Shown one piece after another: positions 4,755-5,932 of a stretch of 5,932 nt of DNA. Both the position numbers and the translations under genes were made by a program. Numbering within the stretch: position 1 is the stretch's first letter; the number at the start of each line of letters is the position of its first letter. Source of the DNA: Acidimicrobiia bacterium (GTDB taxonomy: Bacteria; Actinomycetota; Acidimicrobiia; Acidimicrobiales; Ilumatobacteraceae); NCBI GenBank assembly GCA_013821025.1, contig JACDHN010000176.1, positions 1 to 5,932 of the forward strand. The letters run 5' to 3'. The notes beneath the pieces were generated by a model that saw nothing but the letters and a program-made list of their open reading frames with translations, ran no database searches and was not told where the DNA came from.

Positions 4755-5932
4755 ATGGCGCTCACGCAGAGAATACGCGGTGGCGTCAGGCCGCATCGCA
4801 GCGGCTCGCAGGCTCACAGCTCGCCAACGGGGCGAGCTGAGTCGTCGTCCGTCGCAGCGGCGCTGGCCCCGCTCGTTACGGCCATCCTCGGTTCCGAGCC
4901 GCCGCTACGCATCGAGCTCTGGGACGGCAGCGCGCTCGGCCCTTCCGCTGAAGCGACGCCTGGCACGCTGATCGTGCGGTCCCCCGACGCCATCCGTCGG
5001 ATCATGTGGTGCCCCAACGAGCTCGGCCTCGGTCGCGCCTACGTGGCCGGTGAGCTCGACCTCGAGGGAGACATCGTCGCGATGGTGGAGTTGCTGCGCG
5101 ACGCCACGCCCCAGCAGCTCCGCTTCGGGGGACCCGCAGTGGTGGCTGCGGTCGGCGCCGTGCGACGCCTGGGGCTCGGACGGCGACCGCCACCAGCACC
5201 ACCCGAGGAGGCGCGGATCCACGGCTGGCGCCACTCACTGGGGCGTGACGCCGAATCCGTCGGCCACCACTACGACGTGGGCAATGACTTCTACAGGATC
5301 GTGCTCGGTCCGACGATGACCTACTCGTGCGCTCGGTTCACCGACGTCGGCAACGACCTCGAGACTGCTCAGGATGCCAAGCACGAGCTGATCTGCCGCA
5401 AGCTCGGGCTGCACGAGCGCCAGCGCGCACGCCTGCTCGACGTCGGCTGCGGATGGGGATCCATGGCCATTCACGCGGCGCAGCACCACGGTGCGTCCGT
5501 CGTCGGCATCACGCTCAGCCGACCGCAGGCTGACCTGGCTCGTGAACGGGTCGCCGCGGCCGGGTTGGGTGACCGGGTCGAGATTCGCCTGCAGGACTAC
5601 CGGAGATTGCGCGGTGAGCAGTTCGACGCCATCAGCTCGATCGGCATGGCCGAGCACGTGGGCGCCAAGAACGCGGATCGCTACTTCGAGATCCTGCGCG
5701 CCGCGCTCGCTCCTCACGGCCGGTTGCTGAACCACGCCATCAGCTCGATCGGCGGGTCCCGGATCGGCCGGCGCTCGTTCATCGGCCGCTACGTGTTCCC
5801 CGACGGAGAACTGCTCGACGTCGCCGACACGATCCGATCGATGGAGCGTGCCGGTTTCGAAGTGCGCGACGTGGAATCACTGCGCCAGCACTATGCACGA
5901 ACACTGGCGGCCTGGATCGCCAACCTCGAGGA
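4755..5932 (+). CDS. Cyclopropane-fatty-acyl-phospholipid synthase family methyltransferase, 3' end missing
   Basis: This SAM-dependent methyltransferase adds a carbon to the double bond of an acyl chain in membrane phospholipids. It makes a cyclopropane or, in TmsB/UfaA1-type actinobacterial enzymes, a 10-methylene precursor of tuberculostearate. The visible part has 392 codons and is cut by the right edge. GHHYDVGNDFY is at 170-180 and TYSCARF at 189-195. The SAM motif LLDVGCGWGS is at 227-236 and GMAEHVG at 297-303. The five residues that bind active-site bicarbonate in E. coli Cfa all have counterparts: C192, E300, H327, I329 and Y380. The N-terminal 30 residues are polar and poorly conserved-looking; the fold starts near 38. 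The ATG lies one base after the previous stop (TAATATG) with no clear ribosome site, so coupled translation is likely. RLLNHAI (323-329) and RYVFPDGEL (345-353) look more like UfaA1/TmsB than E. coli Cfa, but the product cannot be settled here. Confidence 0.92.
   Translation, partial: MALTQRIRGGVRPHRSGSQAHSSPTGRAESSSVAAALAPLVTAILGSEPPLRIELWDGSALGPSAEATPGTLIVRSPDAIRRIMWCPNELGLGRAYVAGELDLEGDIVAMVELLRDATPQQLRFGGPAVVAAVGAVRRLGLGRRPPPAPPEEARIHGWRHSLGRDAESVGHHYDVGNDFYRIVLGPTMTYSCARFTDVGNDLETAQDAKHELICRKLGLHERQRARLLDVGCGWGSMAIHAAQHHGASVVGITLSRPQADLARERVAAAGLGDRVEIRLQDYRRLRGEQFDAISSIGMAEHVGAKNADRYFEILRAALAPHGRLLNHAISSIGGSRIGRRSFIGRYVFPDGELLDVADTIRSMERAGFEVRDVESLRQHYARTLAAWIANLE

Noticed and set aside
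1..5932. tRNA, rRNA, CRISPR array, insertion sequence or phage genes
   Set aside because: No cloverleaf, repeat-spacer array, terminal inverted repeats or transposase motifs were seen. The genes are packed respiratory and lipid genes with uniform composition.

Overview
The window is GC-rich DNA with strong third-position G/C bias, GTG starts and tightly overlapping genes. These traits, a MenJ-like menaquinone-tail reductase and a Cfa/UfaA1-like lipid methyltransferase suggest an actinobacterium, possibly of the Acidimicrobiia. The lineage is an inference, because there is no rRNA or other marker gene here.

Layout: two divergent gene clusters share a 147-bp control region (2454-2600). The left cluster is read on the minus strand, in this order: an unrecognised three-helix membrane protein (2453-1920), a two-cluster ferredoxin (1912-1499), a cytochrome b6-type subunit (1499-714), a possible 45-residue small protein that exactly fills the next spacer (714-577), and the subunit IV-like C-terminal half of cytochrome b (580 to the left edge, truncated). 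The right cluster is read on the plus strand: a membrane-anchored monohaem cytochrome c (2601-3494), a MenJ-like flavoprotein of the geranylgeranyl reductase family (3491-4753), and a cyclopropane/methyl-fatty-acid synthase (4755 to the right edge, truncated).

How they fit together: the left cluster encodes a split, b6f-like quinol-oxidising membrane complex. It keeps all four haem b histidines and the cysteine that holds the extra c-type haem in b6f complexes. It carries a ferredoxin and an unknown membrane protein, and no Rieske protein is visible. The divergent cytochrome c is a plausible electron acceptor or subunit. The next two genes tailor the membrane: one probably saturates the quinone tail, the other modifies phospholipid acyl chains.

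The most notable signal is a shared N-terminal motif. Subunit IV and the divergent cytochrome c both begin with TEIPEHLLKR followed by a long flexible linker, and subunit IV carries a second, degenerate copy. The DNA of the two matching copies differs mainly at synonymous positions, so the peptide itself appears to be conserved. Other points to check are the loss of the PEWY glutamate at the Qo site, the ferredoxin and three-helix protein in a cytochrome b operon, and the hidden small ORF.
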